Below, piece after piece: positions 22,754 to 31,946 of a stretch of DNA of 64,000 nucleotides. A model generated the notes under the pieces. The model was not told where the DNA came from. It worked only from the letters and a program-made list of their open reading frames with translations, and did no database searches. Location: the NCBI RefSeq assembly GCF_027922005.1, contig NZ_BSEV01000002.1, forward strand, positions 496,001 through 560,000. The letters are read 5' to 3'. The translations under genes were made by a program, and so were the position numbers. The DNA comes from Streptosporangium carneum. Its GTDB lineage: Bacteria; Actinomycetota; Actinomycetes; Streptosporangiales; Streptosporangiaceae. Each line of letters starts with the position of its first letter. The first letter of the stretch is position 1.

Positions 22754-23947
22754 ATGGACAGCGCGTACGACCTCGGTCTCTGGCACGAGGGGCACGGCAG
22801 CCTGGAGGACGCCGTCAGGTGGTACGCCCTGGCCGCGGACACCGGTGACGTCGAGGCCGCGCTGAGCCTGGCGACGCTGCTGGAGCGGGAGGGCGACGTT
22901 CCCGCCGCCCGCGGGTGGTTCGAGACCGCGGCCCGCGCCGGGTCGCGCGCCGCAGCCCGGCGGCTCGCGCTGATCTGCGAGGCCGCCGGCGAGGCGAAGG
23001 CCGCCCGTGAGTGGCATCGCAGAGCCGCGCTGGACGGAGACCTGGACTCCGCCCACGACCTGGGTTTCCTCGCCTACCGGTGCGGCGAGGAGGACGAGAC
23101 GCTGCGCTGGTGGGGGACGGCGGCCCGAGGAGGCCACGCGGGCGCGGCCTACGACCTCGGCCTGTTCCTCCAGGCCAACCAGGACCCCGAGGGCGCGCAG
23201 GCGTTCTACCGGCTGGCCGTGAGAGACGACCACCCGGGGGCCGCGTCGCGGCTCGGCGGGATCGCGCTGTCACACGGCGACCTGCGCGCCGCCCGCGCCT
23301 GGTTCGAGCGGGCCGCCCACACGGGCCGCGTCCACGACCAGCGGAGCGCCGGGTTCGTGTGCGTGGAGATGGGCGACTCACCGGCGGCGAGCCACTGGTT
23401 CGGCAGGGCCGCGGCGGGGGGAGACCCGGACGCGGCCTTCACCTTCGGCCTCCTGCTCATCGCCGAGCACGACGACCTGCGGGGCGGCCAGCACTGGTTC
23501 AGGCAGGCGGCGCAGGCCGGACACCGTCAGGCCGCGGCCGAGCTGGCGTCGCTGCTGTCCGCGACCGGTTTCTCCCACGAGGCCGAGCAGTGGCTGTCGG
23601 AGCGGCCGTCTCCCCTCTGGGACCGGGTCGCCGAACCCGAGCTCGTCGCCCGCGCCGAGCTGTGCGCGGCCGACGTCGCCCGGAGGGGTGGCGTCCCCCT
23701 GGCGGCGACCGACCTGATCGAGGTCCTCGGCACGTGGGACCTGGTCACCCGGCCGTTGCGCGACCACGCCGACGCCGCGGCGTGGCTGGCCGGACAGAGC
23801 GGGCTGCCCCCGGACGCGATCGAGCACCTGGGGTCGGTGCGTGCCGTGCTGCTGCGCCCCTGCGGTTCCCCATGGCCGACCCCCGCCGAGGTCGAGCGCG
23901 CTCTCGCCACCGCCCGCGAGCTGCGCGCCCGCCTGGGACCACGATGA
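22754..23947 (+). CDS. Sel1/TPR-like repeat protein
   Basis: About 397 residues from ATG 22754 (GGAGG five bases upstream; the frame is open from 22607 but the extension is Arg-rich and unlike protein). At least eight helical-pair repeats of about 36 residues occupy 1-290, with recurring A-x-x-W-F/Y-x-x-A-A-x-x-G-x-x-x-A spacing, for example AARGWFETAARAGSRAAARRLA and AASHWFGRAAAGGDPDAAFTFG. The last 100 residues are different and include a WDLVTRPLRDHADAAAWLAG segment. It is probably a cytoplasmic interaction scaffold. Partner unknown. It converges on ald. Confidence 0.75.
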   Translation: MDSAYDLGLWHEGHGSLEDAVRWYALAADTGDVEAALSLATLLEREGDVPAARGWFETAARAGSRAAARRLALICEAAGEAKAAREWHRRAALDGDLDSAHDLGFLAYRCGEEDETLRWWGTAARGGHAGAAYDLGLFLQANQDPEGAQAFYRLAVRDDHPGAASRLGGIALSHGDLRAARAWFERAAHTGRVHDQRSAGFVCVEMGDSPAASHWFGRAAAGGDPDAAFTFGLLLIAEHDDLRGGQHWFRQAAQAGHRQAAAELASLLSATGFSHEAEQWLSERPSPLWDRVAEPELVARAELCAADVARRGGVPLAATDLIEVLGTWDLVTRPLRDHADAAAWLAGQSGLPPDAIEHLGSVRAVLLRPCGSPWPTPAEVERALATARELRARLGPR

Positions 23948-23955
23948 CCGAACCG

Positions 23956-24000
23956 CGTCCAGCGGGTCGGCGCCTCGGGCGGCGCTCGACCCGCTGGACG
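23956..24000. terminator. Hairpin between convergent genes
   Basis: A perfect 14-bp stem (CGTCCAGCGGGTCG / CGACCCGCTGGACG) with a GC-rich loop that can itself fold. It lies eight bases after the Sel1 stop and 15 bases after the ald stop on the other strand, so it serves both. Confidence 0.8.
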
Positions 24001-24015
24001 TTCCCGGCTGCGACG

Positions 24016-25131
24016 CTAGTCGGCGATGACCTCGGAGACCGGCGTGAACGGCAGGTCGAGGGCGAGGGCGACCTGGTCGTTGGTGAGCCGGCCCGCGTGG
24101 GTGTTGAGGCCGAGGGCGAGGCCCGCGTCCTGCTGGAGGGCCGACTTCCAGCCCAGCCCGGCGAGCTTGACCGCGTAGGGCAGCGTCGCGTTGGTCAGCG
24201 CGTAGGTGGAGGTGTTGGCGACCGAACCCGGCATGTTGGCCACGCAGTAGAAGATCGAGTTGTGGACCTGGTAGGTCGGCTCGGCGTGCGTGGTCGGGCG
24301 GGAGTCCTCGAAGCAGCCGCCCTGGTCGATGGCGATGTCGACGAGCACCGAGCCCGGCTTCATGCGGGAGACCAGTTCGTTGGAGACGAGGGTGGGCGCC
24401 TTCGCACCGGGGATCAGCACCGCGCCGATGACCAGGTCGGCCTCGAGGACCTCCTTCTCGATCGCGTAGGAGGTCGAGACGAGGGTCTTCAGACGCCCCT
24501 GGTAGATGGCGTCGATGAAGCGCAGGCGGTCGACGTTGAGGTCGAGCACCGTGACGTCCGCTCCCATGCCGACCGCGATCTGCGCGGCGTTGAGCCCGGA
24601 GACGCCGGCGCCGATGACGACGACCTTGGCCGGGGCCACTCCGGGCACGCCGCCGGGCAGCACGCCGCGGCCGCCGTTGAAGCGCATCAGATTGTAGGCG
24701 CCGACCTGCGGGGCCAGGCGGCCGGCGACCTCGGACATCGGGGCGAGCAGCGGCAGGGTGCCGCCGACCTGGACGGTCTCGTACGCGATGCCGGTGACCT
24801 GCTGCCCGAGTAAGGCCTCCGTGCACTCACGGCCCGCGGCGAGGTGCAGGTAGGTGAACAGCACCTGCCCCGCGCGCATGCGGTGGTACTCCTCGGCGAT
24901 CGGCTCCTTGACCTTGAGGATCATGTCCGCCTCGCCCCACACCTCGTCCGCGGTGTCGAGGATCTTGGCTCCGGCGAACAGGTACTCCTCGTCGGGCAGG
25001 TGCGAGCCAAGGCCCGCGCCGCGCTGCACGTAGACGTCGTGGCCGTGTCGCACCAGCTCGTGGACGCCCGCCGGAGTAGCGGCGACGCGGTACTCGTGGT
25101 TCTTGACCTCGGCAGGCACGCCGATCTTCAT
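24016..25131 (-). CDS. ald: Alanine dehydrogenase
   Basis: 371 residues, the standard length. Catalyses reversible NAD-dependent deamination of L-alanine to pyruvate and ammonia. Conserved parts: N-terminal MKIGVPAEVKNHEYRVA with substrate-site Arg15, Lys74 in ILKVKEPIAEE, His96 in FTYLHLAAG, NAD motif VVVIGAGVSGLNAA, and catalytic Asp in VDIAIDQGGCFE. AAAGGA stands eight bases before the ATG. The upstream gap holds a perfect dyad that may bind a regulator. Next on the same strand upstream is an aminotransferase. Together these suggest alanine or beta-alanine use as nitrogen or carbon source. Confidence 0.97.
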   Translation of the reverse strand: MKIGVPAEVKNHEYRVAATPAGVHELVRHGHDVYVQRGAGLGSHLPDEEYLFAGAKILDTADEVWGEADMILKVKEPIAEEYHRMRAGQVLFTYLHLAAGRECTEALLGQQVTGIAYETVQVGGTLPLLAPMSEVAGRLAPQVGAYNLMRFNGGRGVLPGGVPGVAPAKVVVIGAGVSGLNAAQIAVGMGADVTVLDLNVDRLRFIDAIYQGRLKTLVSTSYAIEKEVLEADLVIGAVLIPGAKAPTLVSNELVSRMKPGSVLVDIAIDQGGCFEDSRPTTHAEPTYQVHNSIFYCVANMPGSVANTSTYALTNATLPYAVKLAGLGWKSALQQDAGLALGLNTHAGRLTNDQVALALDLPFTPVSEVIAD

Positions 25132-25176
25132 AACGGGTCCTTTCGGATTCCAAAGGAGGTCACAGCACGGCTCACC

Positions 25177-25192
25177 AAACGTGGTGACGTTT
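25177..25192. promoter_or_regulatory. Palindrome AAACGT-GGTG-ACGTTT upstream of ald
   Basis: A perfect 6-bp dyad with a 4-base centre, 46 bases before the ald start. In mycobacteria ald is activated by an Lrp-type regulator; whether this is such a site is not known. Confidence 0.45.
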
Positions 25193-25246
25193 CAGCGAAT
25201 GCCATGACGATTGGGTGAGAACTATTGTGCTGGTGCGACAGGTGCG

Positions 25247-26641
25247 TCAGAGCCGGTTCCACGCCTCCGTCAAGACGGAGCGAAGAATCGACTCGATCTC
25301 GTCGAACTCCCTGGGCCCGCAGATGAGCGGCGGAGCGAGCTGGATGACCGGGTCGCCGCGGTCGTCGGCGCGGCAGTAGAGACCGGCCTCATAGAGGGCC
25401 GAGGAGAGGAATCCGCGGATGAGACGCTCGGACTCCTCCAGGCTGAAGGTCTCCTTGGTCGCCCTGTCCTTGACGAGCTCGATGCCCCAGAAGTAGCCGG
25501 AGCCGCGCACGTCGCCGACGATCGGCAGGTCGAGCAGGCGCTCGAGGGTAGCGCGGAAGACCGGCTCGTTGCGGGTCACGTGGCCCAGCAGGTCCTCGCG
25601 TTCGAACAGGTCGAGGTTGGCCAGGGCCACGGCGGAGGAGACGGGGTGGCCGCCGAAGGTGTAGCCGTGGGCGAACATCTCGGTGCCGTTCTTGAACGGC
25701 TCGAAGAGGCGCTCGGAGGCGATCATCGCGCCGATCGGCGAGTAACCGCTGGTCATGCCCTTGGCGCAGGTGATGATGTCGGGGACGTAGTCGAACTTCT
25801 GCCCGCCGAACATGGTGCCGAGACGGCCGAAGGCGCAGATGACCTCGTCGGAGACGAGCAGGACGTCGTACTGGTCGCAGATCTCACGCAGGCGCCTGAA
25901 GTATCCGGGCGGCGGCGGGAAGCAGCCTCCCGCGTTCTGCACCGGCTCGACGAAGACGGCGGCCACGGTGTCCGGGCCCTCCATCTCGATGGCCCTGGCG
26001 ACGCGCTCGGCGGCCCAGTAGCCGTACTGCTCCGGAGTCATGCCGGGCACGCCGGTGATCTCGTCGGCGCGGTAGTGGTTGGTGTTCGGCACGCGCACGG
26101 AGCCCGGGACCAGCGGCTCGAACATCTGCTTGAAGGCCGGGATGCCGGTGATCGACAGAGCGCCCTGCGGGGTGCCGTGGTAGGCGATCTGGCGGCTGAT
26201 GACCTTGTGCTTGAGCGGCCTGCCAGTGATCTTGAAGTACTGCTTGGCGAGCTTCCAGGCGGTCTCGACGGCCTCTCCGCCGCCGGTGGTGAAGAAGACC
26301 CGGTTGAGGTCGCCCGGGGTCTGCTCGGCCAGGCGACGGGCCAGTTCCGCGGCCTTGGGGTGGGCGTACGACCAGAGCGGGAAGAACGCCAGCTCCTGGG
26401 CCTGCTTGGCGGCCGCCTCCGCCAACTCGCTGCGGCCGTGCCCGGCCTGGACCACGAACAGCCCCGCCAGGCCGTCGAGGTAGCGCTTGCCGTGAACGTC
26501 GTAGATGTAGGCGCCCTCGCCTCGCACGATCATCGGCACTTCCGCCCCCTCGTGGGCGCTGTGCCGGGTGAAGTGCAGCCACAGGTTGTCCTGTGCCGCC
26601 TTCATGACCGAGGCGACGTCAGTGTTTTCAGGGTGGTTCAT
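25247..26641 (-). CDS. Class III (PLP) aminotransferase, beta-alanine/putrescine-pyruvate type
   Basis: 464 residues from ATG at the complement of 26639-26641, with GAGGGAAG eight bases upstream. The PLP enzyme signatures are in place: FTTGGGEAVETAWKLAKQY (phosphate-binding turn), SRQIAYHGTPQGALS, LLVSDEVICAFGRLG (Asp to pyridine N) and TCAKGMTSGYSPIGAM (Schiff-base Lys). The N-terminus DNLWLHFTRHS is typical of omega-amino acid:pyruvate transaminases. Product alanine could feed the neighbouring alanine dehydrogenase, closing a nitrogen-scavenging loop. The exact amine donor is unknown. Confidence 0.88.
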   Translation of the reverse strand: MNHPENTDVASVMKAAQDNLWLHFTRHSAHEGAEVPMIVRGEGAYIYDVHGKRYLDGLAGLFVVQAGHGRSELAEAAAKQAQELAFFPLWSYAHPKAAELARRLAEQTPGDLNRVFFTTGGGEAVETAWKLAKQYFKITGRPLKHKVISRQIAYHGTPQGALSITGIPAFKQMFEPLVPGSVRVPNTNHYRADEITGVPGMTPEQYGYWAAERVARAIEMEGPDTVAAVFVEPVQNAGGCFPPPPGYFRRLREICDQYDVLLVSDEVICAFGRLGTMFGGQKFDYVPDIITCAKGMTSGYSPIGAMIASERLFEPFKNGTEMFAHGYTFGGHPVSSAVALANLDLFEREDLLGHVTRNEPVFRATLERLLDLPIVGDVRGSGYFWGIELVKDRATKETFSLEESERLIRGFLSSALYEAGLYCRADDRGDPVIQLAPPLICGPREFDEIESILRSVLTEAWNRL

Positions 26642-26697
26642 TGCGATCTTCCCTCGGTGAGCTGAGCTCCCCTCAGTGTGCATGCCCGGAGAACACC

Positions 26698-26719
26698 TTG
26701 CCAAGTGAAAACGTGGCAA
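26698..26719. promoter_or_regulatory. Inverted repeat TTGCCA-N10-TGGCAA upstream of the aminotransferase
   Basis: A perfect 6-bp dyad in an AT-richer stretch of the 300-bp divergent gap (26642-26941), 57 bases before the aminotransferase start. It could be an operator or an activator site. The rest of the gap shows no gene and no other clear motif. Confidence 0.4.
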
Positions 26720-26941
26720 CAGACTGCAAGAAGTTCGGAATCCGCAAAAGCTCCATGTAACAACAACGAAATCCGCGAACAGAATCCGGGAGTGTCCCGA
26801 CCTTCCGCCCGCGGGTCCCGCCCCGCGGAATCGCACGGGAGGCACCGTGTGCTGGAATCGGACGCGAACAGCCAAGAGTGGCCGTCCACCAGTTGTGATC
26901 CAATAGGACGGAGCAGATATTGAGATGCGAGGGAACACGTC

Positions 26942-28288
26942 GTGACTCCTGACGAGATCGAAGGCGCCGTCACCGCGGGCCTGCCCCAGGCGGTCCAAGA
27001 CCTCAAGCGGCTCGTCTCCATACCCTCCGTGGCCTTCCCCGGCCACCCGGAGGAGCCGGTGCTCGCGGCCGCCGCGGTAACCGAGGAGCTGCTGCGCAGC
27101 ACGGGGCTGCCGCACGTCCAGCAGATCCCGGTCGAGGGGAGCTTCCCCGCCGTCTACGCCGAGGCCCCCGCCCCGCCCGGAGCGCCGACCGTGCTGCTCT
27201 ACGCGCACTACGACGTGCAGCCCGCGGGCGACCCCGCGCTGTGGCGCACCCCGGCCTTCGAGCCGACCGAGATCAACGGCGCGATCCACGGCCGTGGCGC
27301 CGCCGACGACAAGTCCGGCGTCATCTCGCACGTCGCCGCGCTCCGCGCCTTCAGGGGCCGCTTCCCCGTGGGCATCAAGGTGATCATCGAGGGCCAGGAG
27401 GAGTACGCCGGGGAGCGCCTCGAGGCCTTCATCGAGCGCAACCCCGAGCTGGTCCGCGCCGACGCGATCATCGTCGCCGACACCGGCAACCCCCGCGTGG
27501 GCGACCCCGCGGTCACCACCTCGCTGCGCGGCATGGGCGCCTTCACCGTGGAGGTGCGCTCCCTGAAGGAGTCGCTGCACAGCGGCTTGTTCGGCGGCGC
27601 CGCGCCCGACGCCCTCGCGGCGCTGATCAGGATGCTGGCCGCCCTGCACGACGACCACGGCGACATCCGCGTCCCCGGCCTGCCTCGCGGCACCTTCCTC
27701 GGCGCGGGCCCGTCGGAGGAGGAGTTCCGGGCCACCGCGGGCGTGCTCGACGGCGTCTCCCTGGTCGGCTCGGGCACGTTGGCCGACCGGCTGTGGTCCT
27801 CCTACGCCATCACGGTCACCGGTCTCGACGTGCCGACGGTCTCCGGCGCCATCAACGCGGTCCAGCCGGTCGCGCGGGCCAGGGTGACCGTGCGCGTGCC
27901 TCCGGCGGGCGACCCGAAGACGACCGTCGACGCCGTGACCGACTTCCTCAACCAGGCGGCCCCCTGGGGCGTCCGGGTGAGCTACACCGACTACGTGCTG
28001 GGCTCGGGTTTCCTCGCCGACACCGGGGGCACGGCGCGCGCCGCGCTGAACCGGGCCATGGAGCGCGCCTTCGGCAGGCCGCCGCGCGACGTCGGGGCGG
28101 GCGGCTCGATCCCGCTGGTCTCCACGCTCGTCAAGCAGTTCCCCGCCGCCTCGATCCTGCTCTTCGGCGCGGAGGACGACGACGCCGCGATCCACGCTCC
28201 CAACGAGCGCGTCGTCATCGAGGAGCTGCGCCGTACGGCGACGGCGGAGGCGCTCTTCCTTCAGGAGTACGGCTCCGCGGCCGTCTGA
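26942..28288 (+). CDS. M20-family dipeptidase/metallopeptidase
   Basis: 448 residues, cytoplasmic. Metal ligands of the di-zinc M20 fold are visible: His in LLYAHYDVQP, bridging Asp in GRGAADDKSGV, catalytic Glu pair in IEGQEEYAG, Asp in IVADTGN and a late His in AAIHAPNERV. A dimerisation domain sits between (about 185-300). Family members (CPG2/carnosinase-like) cut dipeptides or acylated amino acids. The start is GTG with GAGGG eight bases upstream. Divergent from the aminotransferase. A strong terminator follows. Confidence 0.92.
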   Translation: MTPDEIEGAVTAGLPQAVQDLKRLVSIPSVAFPGHPEEPVLAAAAVTEELLRSTGLPHVQQIPVEGSFPAVYAEAPAPPGAPTVLLYAHYDVQPAGDPALWRTPAFEPTEINGAIHGRGAADDKSGVISHVAALRAFRGRFPVGIKVIIEGQEEYAGERLEAFIERNPELVRADAIIVADTGNPRVGDPAVTTSLRGMGAFTVEVRSLKESLHSGLFGGAAPDALAALIRMLAALHDDHGDIRVPGLPRGTFLGAGPSEEEFRATAGVLDGVSLVGSGTLADRLWSSYAITVTGLDVPTVSGAINAVQPVARARVTVRVPPAGDPKTTVDAVTDFLNQAAPWGVRVSYTDYVLGSGFLADTGGTARAALNRAMERAFGRPPRDVGAGGSIPLVSTLVKQFPAASILLFGAEDDDAAIHAPNERVVIEELRRTATAEALFLQEYGSAAV

Positions 28289-28366
28289 CCAGGGGCTCCG
28301 CGGCCACCTCGGCGATGGGCCGACGGCCGCCCGGGCGAAAGCTCCCCTCAAAACAGACAGAGCTCC

Positions 28367-28402
28367 AGAAAAGCCCCACCCGGTATCGGGTGGGGCTTTT
28401 CT
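28367..28402 (+). terminator. Intrinsic terminator after the M20 peptidase
   Basis: A perfect 16-bp stem (AGAAAAGCCCCACCCG / CGGGTGGGGCTTTTCT) with loop GTAT and built-in A and T runs on either side. Works in both directions; it insulates the next operon. Confidence 0.95.
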
Positions 28403-28412
28403 TGGTGATACT

Positions 28413-28438
28413 TTTTGAACTGACCAGTCAGTTCAAAA
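28413..28438. promoter_or_regulatory. 26-bp TetR-type operator
   Basis: Two perfect 12-base arms (TTTTGAACTGAC and its complement) around a CA centre. It lies 12 bases before the first gene of the ABC/YhgE/TetR operon. The AACTGACNNGTCAGTT core is a common TetR-family site. The TetR gene at the end of the operon is the obvious ligand, giving autoregulation. Confidence 0.85.
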
Positions 28439-28450
28439 TCTGGAGGCGTG

Positions 28451-29164
28451 GTGTTCCACGGGGTCGCGGTGCACGCGAGCGGCCTGTCCCTCAAGGGCGG
28501 GCACGGGTGGGTCTACCGCGACGTCACCCTGGAGGCGGGGCCGGGCAGCCTCACCGCCGTCGCCGGGCAGGCGGGCAGCGGACGGACGAGCCTTCTGCTG
28601 ACCCTGGCGGGACGGATGAAGCCCACGGGCGGCACGCTCGCCGTCGGCGGACACCACGGACCGGGAAGGATCCGGCGGGTGGCCGCGCTCGGCCTGGTCG
28701 ACGGGGTCAACGACCTGGACGGAGCGCTGTCGGTCAGGGAGCACCTGCGCGAACGGGTCAGGAGCCCGCTGTGGAACAGGCGGCAGGCGGCACGGGCCAC
28801 GGCCGCGCTGACCGCGGCCGGCCTGGAACGCTCCCCCGGCGACAGGACCCTGATCCGCGCCCTGGACCGGGAGGAGCGCGTACGGCTCGGCGTCGCGCTC
28901 GCGCTGCTCGACGAACCCGGGCTGCTGGCCCTCGACGACGTGGACGCGGGCCTCGGCGGCGACAGGCTCGACGGGCTCTGGGCGACGCTGGCGGACCTGG
29001 CCGGACAGGGACTGACCGTCGTCGCCTCGTGCACGGAGAGCGGGGCGGCGGCGACGCTGCGTCTGCCGCCGAGGGAGCCGGGAGCCTCCGAGAGCGCCGA
29101 GGGGCCGAAGGGCCGGGACGGGGAGTCGGGGCCGTGGGCCGTGCAGGGTGGGGAGGATCGATGA
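28451..29164 (+). CDS. ABC-type ATPase with altered Walker A (Lys to Arg)
   Basis: 237 residues. It keeps the ABC order but with changed motifs. The P-loop reads GQAGSGRTS (39-47), so the catalytic lysine is Arg45. The signature region is LDREERVRLGVALALL in place of LSGGE. The Walker B region is LLALDDVDAGL with Asp in place of the catalytic Glu. An H-loop His is not seen (VVASCTES). Such a protein should hydrolyse ATP poorly or not at all. GGAGG is four bases before the GTG; the adjacent GTG at 28448 is an alternative. It is coupled by ATGA to the YhgE/Pip gene, so it may be a regulatory subunit of that membrane protein. Confidence 0.8.
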   Translation: MFHGVAVHASGLSLKGGHGWVYRDVTLEAGPGSLTAVAGQAGSGRTSLLLTLAGRMKPTGGTLAVGGHHGPGRIRRVAALGLVDGVNDLDGALSVREHLRERVRSPLWNRRQAARATAALTAAGLERSPGDRTLIRALDREERVRLGVALALLDEPGLLALDDVDAGLGGDRLDGLWATLADLAGQGLTVVASCTESGAAATLRLPPREPGASESAEGPKGRDGESGPWAVQGGEDR

Positions 29165-31296
29165 GGTCGCTTCGGCTGGGCGGTCTGGAGCTGCGGCGGT
29201 TCACCAGGTCGCGGCTGACCAGGGCGGCGCTCGCGGGGGTGGTGACGCTGCCGCTGCTGTACGCCGGGCTGTACCTGTGGTCGTTCTGGGATCCGCAGGG
29301 CAATCTCGGGAACATCCCGGTGGCGCTGGTCGTGGAGGACCGGCCCGCGACCGCCGGCGGCAGGACGGTCGACGCGGGCCGGGAGCTGGCGAGGGAGCTG
29401 CGGGAACGCCACGTCTTCGACTGGCACACGGTCGACGCGCGGCAGGCGGAGGACGGCGTGAACGACGGCGGCTTCTACCTGTCGCTGACCGTTCCCGCCG
29501 ATTTCAGCGCCCGCCTCGTCTCCCCCTCGGGAGACGGCGCGCCGAGGCCCGCCGAGCTCGGGGTACGGGTCGACACGGGACGCAGCTACGTCATGCGCAC
29601 GATCTCCGACGCGGTGTTCGCCGAGGTCAGGGGCGCGGCGGGCCGTACCGCGCTCAAGGACTACTGGGACGAGGTGTTCGTCTCCTTCGGGGAGCTGCAC
29701 GACGCCACGGCCAAGGCGGCGGACGGCGCGGACGAGCTCCACGACGGCACGGAGAAGGCGGGCGAGGGCGCGTCCACCCTGAGCAGCGGGCTCGGCCAGG
29801 CCAAGAGCGGAACCCACCGGCTCGCCGTGGGCCTGGGCAGCGCGAACACCGCGACCGGCAGGCTGTCCTCGGGGGCGGACAGCCTGGCGGACGGTCTGGG
29901 CGAGGCCGGACGCGGGTCGCGCGAGCTGGCCCGCGGGCTGGTCAGGCTCGCGGACGGCGCCAAGCGGGTCGCCGAAGGAAACGCGCGCGTCCACAAGCAG
30001 GTCCACGCCCAGGTCTCGACGATCGACGAGGTGGCCGACCAGGTCGTTCCCGTGCTGCGGGACGACGGCGCGCGGCTGCGGTCGCTCGCGCGGGCGATCG
30101 AGGAGGGGGCGGACCGGCTCACCGAGTCGACCGGGCGGCTGGGCGAGCCCGCGGCCCCGGTGGGTGAAACGGACGCCCTGGCCCGGCTGCGGCAGAGCGC
30201 CAGGCAGATCTCGGAGATCGCGGCCCGCAGCGCGGAGATCGCGCCGACCGCGGGACAGCGTCTCCAGCAGGTGAGAAAGAAGATCGACCAGCTGGACGCG
30301 GGACTCGGCGAACTCGCCGACGGCTCGGCCAAGGTCCGGGACGGACTCGGTGACGCGAGTACGGCGGGCGGCAGGCTCACCTCCGGGCTCTCCCGGCTCG
30401 GCGACGGCGCCGCCGAGCTCAGCCGGGGACTGACCGAGCTCGACGGCGGGATCGTCAGGCTGAGCGACGGCGCCGCCAAGGTGGACACCGGCGTCGGCAG
30501 GCTGCGCGAAGGCGCGGGCGAGCTCAGCACCGGCATCGGCAGACTGGCCGACGGCTCCAGGGAGCTGAGCGACAAGCTCGGACAGGGGGCGACGCGGATC
30601 CCCGACTACGGCCGGCAGGAGCGCGCGGAGCGAAGCGACATGATGAGCGAGCCGGTCAGGCTGGCCACCCAGGTCCTCAACCCGGTTCCGAACTACGGCA
30701 CCGGCTTCGCGCCGTTCTTCGTCCCGCTGGCGCTGTGGGTCGGCGCGATGGTGAGTTACATGGTGCTGCGCCCGCTCAACCCGCGTCTCCTCGCCGGCAC
30801 GGCTCCCGCGTGGCGGATCGCACTGGCGGGCTGGCTGCCCGGCCTCGTCCTGGGGACGGCGCAGGTGGGCGTGCTGCTGGCGGTGACCAGGTTCGGGCTC
30901 GGCATGGAGGCCGAGCACTGGGCGGGGGTGGTCGGCCTCCTGTCGCTCACCGCCGCCGCCTTCCTGGCGATCGTGCAGGCGGTCAACGCCCTGCTCGGCC
31001 CGCCGGGGCGGGTCGCGGTGCTGGCGCTGCTGATGCTGCAGCTCACCTCCGCCGCGGGGACCTATCCCATCGAGACGTCGCCGGGCTTCTTCCGGACGAT
31101 CTCGCCGTGGCTGCCGATGAGCTGGGTGGTCAGCGCACTGCGCAGGCTGATCAGCGGCGGCGACCTCACCGTGGTCTGGCAGGCCTGCGGGGTGCTGGCC
31201 CTGTTCACCGCGCTGGGCCTGGCCCTGAGCGTGTACGCGGTGTGCAGGGGCCGCACCTGGTCGATGCGCCGCCTCCATCCCGAGCTGGCGCTGTGA
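29161..31296 (+). CDS. YhgE/Pip-family membrane protein
   Basis: 711 residues. One N-terminal transmembrane helix (about 22-40), a large outside region and five or so helices at the C-terminus (about 520-700), the ABC-2-like layout of YhgE/Pip and phage-infection proteins. The outside part has many copies of an LxxGxxxLxxGLxxLxDGAxxLxxG heptad-like repeat (for example AKAADGADELHDG, LGELADGSAKVRDG), predicted to form long helices. Related proteins carry phage receptors or export systems such as the ESAT-6/type VII accessory membrane proteins. Function here unknown. It lies between an ATPase-like gene and a TetR gene in one operon. Confidence 0.85.
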   Translation: MRSLRLGGLELRRFTRSRLTRAALAGVVTLPLLYAGLYLWSFWDPQGNLGNIPVALVVEDRPATAGGRTVDAGRELARELRERHVFDWHTVDARQAEDGVNDGGFYLSLTVPADFSARLVSPSGDGAPRPAELGVRVDTGRSYVMRTISDAVFAEVRGAAGRTALKDYWDEVFVSFGELHDATAKAADGADELHDGTEKAGEGASTLSSGLGQAKSGTHRLAVGLGSANTATGRLSSGADSLADGLGEAGRGSRELARGLVRLADGAKRVAEGNARVHKQVHAQVSTIDEVADQVVPVLRDDGARLRSLARAIEEGADRLTESTGRLGEPAAPVGETDALARLRQSARQISEIAARSAEIAPTAGQRLQQVRKKIDQLDAGLGELADGSAKVRDGLGDASTAGGRLTSGLSRLGDGAAELSRGLTELDGGIVRLSDGAAKVDTGVGRLREGAGELSTGIGRLADGSRELSDKLGQGATRIPDYGRQERAERSDMMSEPVRLATQVLNPVPNYGTGFAPFFVPLALWVGAMVSYMVLRPLNPRLLAGTAPAWRIALAGWLPGLVLGTAQVGVLLAVTRFGLGMEAEHWAGVVGLLSLTAAAFLAIVQAVNALLGPPGRVAVLALLMLQLTSAAGTYPIETSPGFFRTISPWLPMSWVVSALRRLISGGDLTVVWQACGVLALFTALGLALSVYAVCRGRTWSMRRLHPELAL

Positions 31297-31946
31297 CTAC
31301 GGTTGGCCGCATGACGGAGCGGCGGACCGGGACACGACTCAGGCTGTTCACCGCGGCGGTCGAGGTGATCGCCGAGCAGGGATACACCGCGGCCACGGTC
31401 GACGCGATCGCCGAGCGCGCCGGAGTGGCCAAGGGCACGGTGTTCTACAACTTCGGCAGCAAGGAGGCGCTGTTCTCCGCCCTGCTCGAACACGGGATCC
31501 GGCGGCTCGCCGACGCGATGGCCAGGGCGGACGGCACGACGGGTGAGACCGGCGTGGCGGATGAGAGGGACGCGGGCGCGGGGGGAGGCGCGCTGGAGGC
31601 GCTGGACGCGGTGGTCATGGCGCAGTTGCGGTTCTTCGAGGAGTACGGCGCGTTCGCCCGGGTGCTGCTGACCGAGATGTGGCGTACGGCCTGGCAGGAC
31701 GCGGTCGCCATGCTGCGCGAGGAGGCGCTGGGCGTCTACGCGGGCGTGCTGCGCAGGGCGGTCTCCGAGGGCGCGGTCCGCGCGGACCTGGACGTGGAGA
31801 CCGCGGCGACCGCGGTGTTCGGCATGGTGCTGACGACCTCGATCGAACGCCGGGCGCTGCACCCCGACCGCCCGATCGAGCAGCTCCACGCCACCCTCGT
31901 CGACCTCCTCCACGGACGGGTGTCCGGCGGACCCTTCACCGGGTGA
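31293..31946 (+). CDS. TetR-family repressor of the ABC/YhgE operon
   Basis: 217 residues. The start is a GTG overlapping the YhgE stop (GTGA); ATG 31311 is in frame and also possible. The helix-turn-helix occupies about 16-60, with TVDAIAERAGVAKGTVFYNFGSKEALF as the classic TetR recognition region. The C-terminal ligand domain carries an MAQLRFFEEYGAFARVLLTEMWR helix. Its position at the end of the operon headed by a perfect TetR-type palindrome argues that it represses its own operon. Confidence 0.9.
   Translation: MTTVGRMTERRTGTRLRLFTAAVEVIAEQGYTAATVDAIAERAGVAKGTVFYNFGSKEALFSALLEHGIRRLADAMARADGTTGETGVADERDAGAGGGALEALDAVVMAQLRFFEEYGAFARVLLTEMWRTAWQDAVAMLREEALGVYAGVLRRAVSEGAVRADLDVETAATAVFGMVLTTSIERRALHPDRPIEQLHATLVDLLHGRVSGGPFTG

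Noticed and set aside
25247..28351. A 1034-codon open frame on the minus strand that would fuse the aminotransferase to sequence opposite the M20 peptidase
   Set aside because: The upstream part is the antisense of the M20 gene with Arg/Gly/Asp-rich composition; a clean start with ribosome site lies at 26641.
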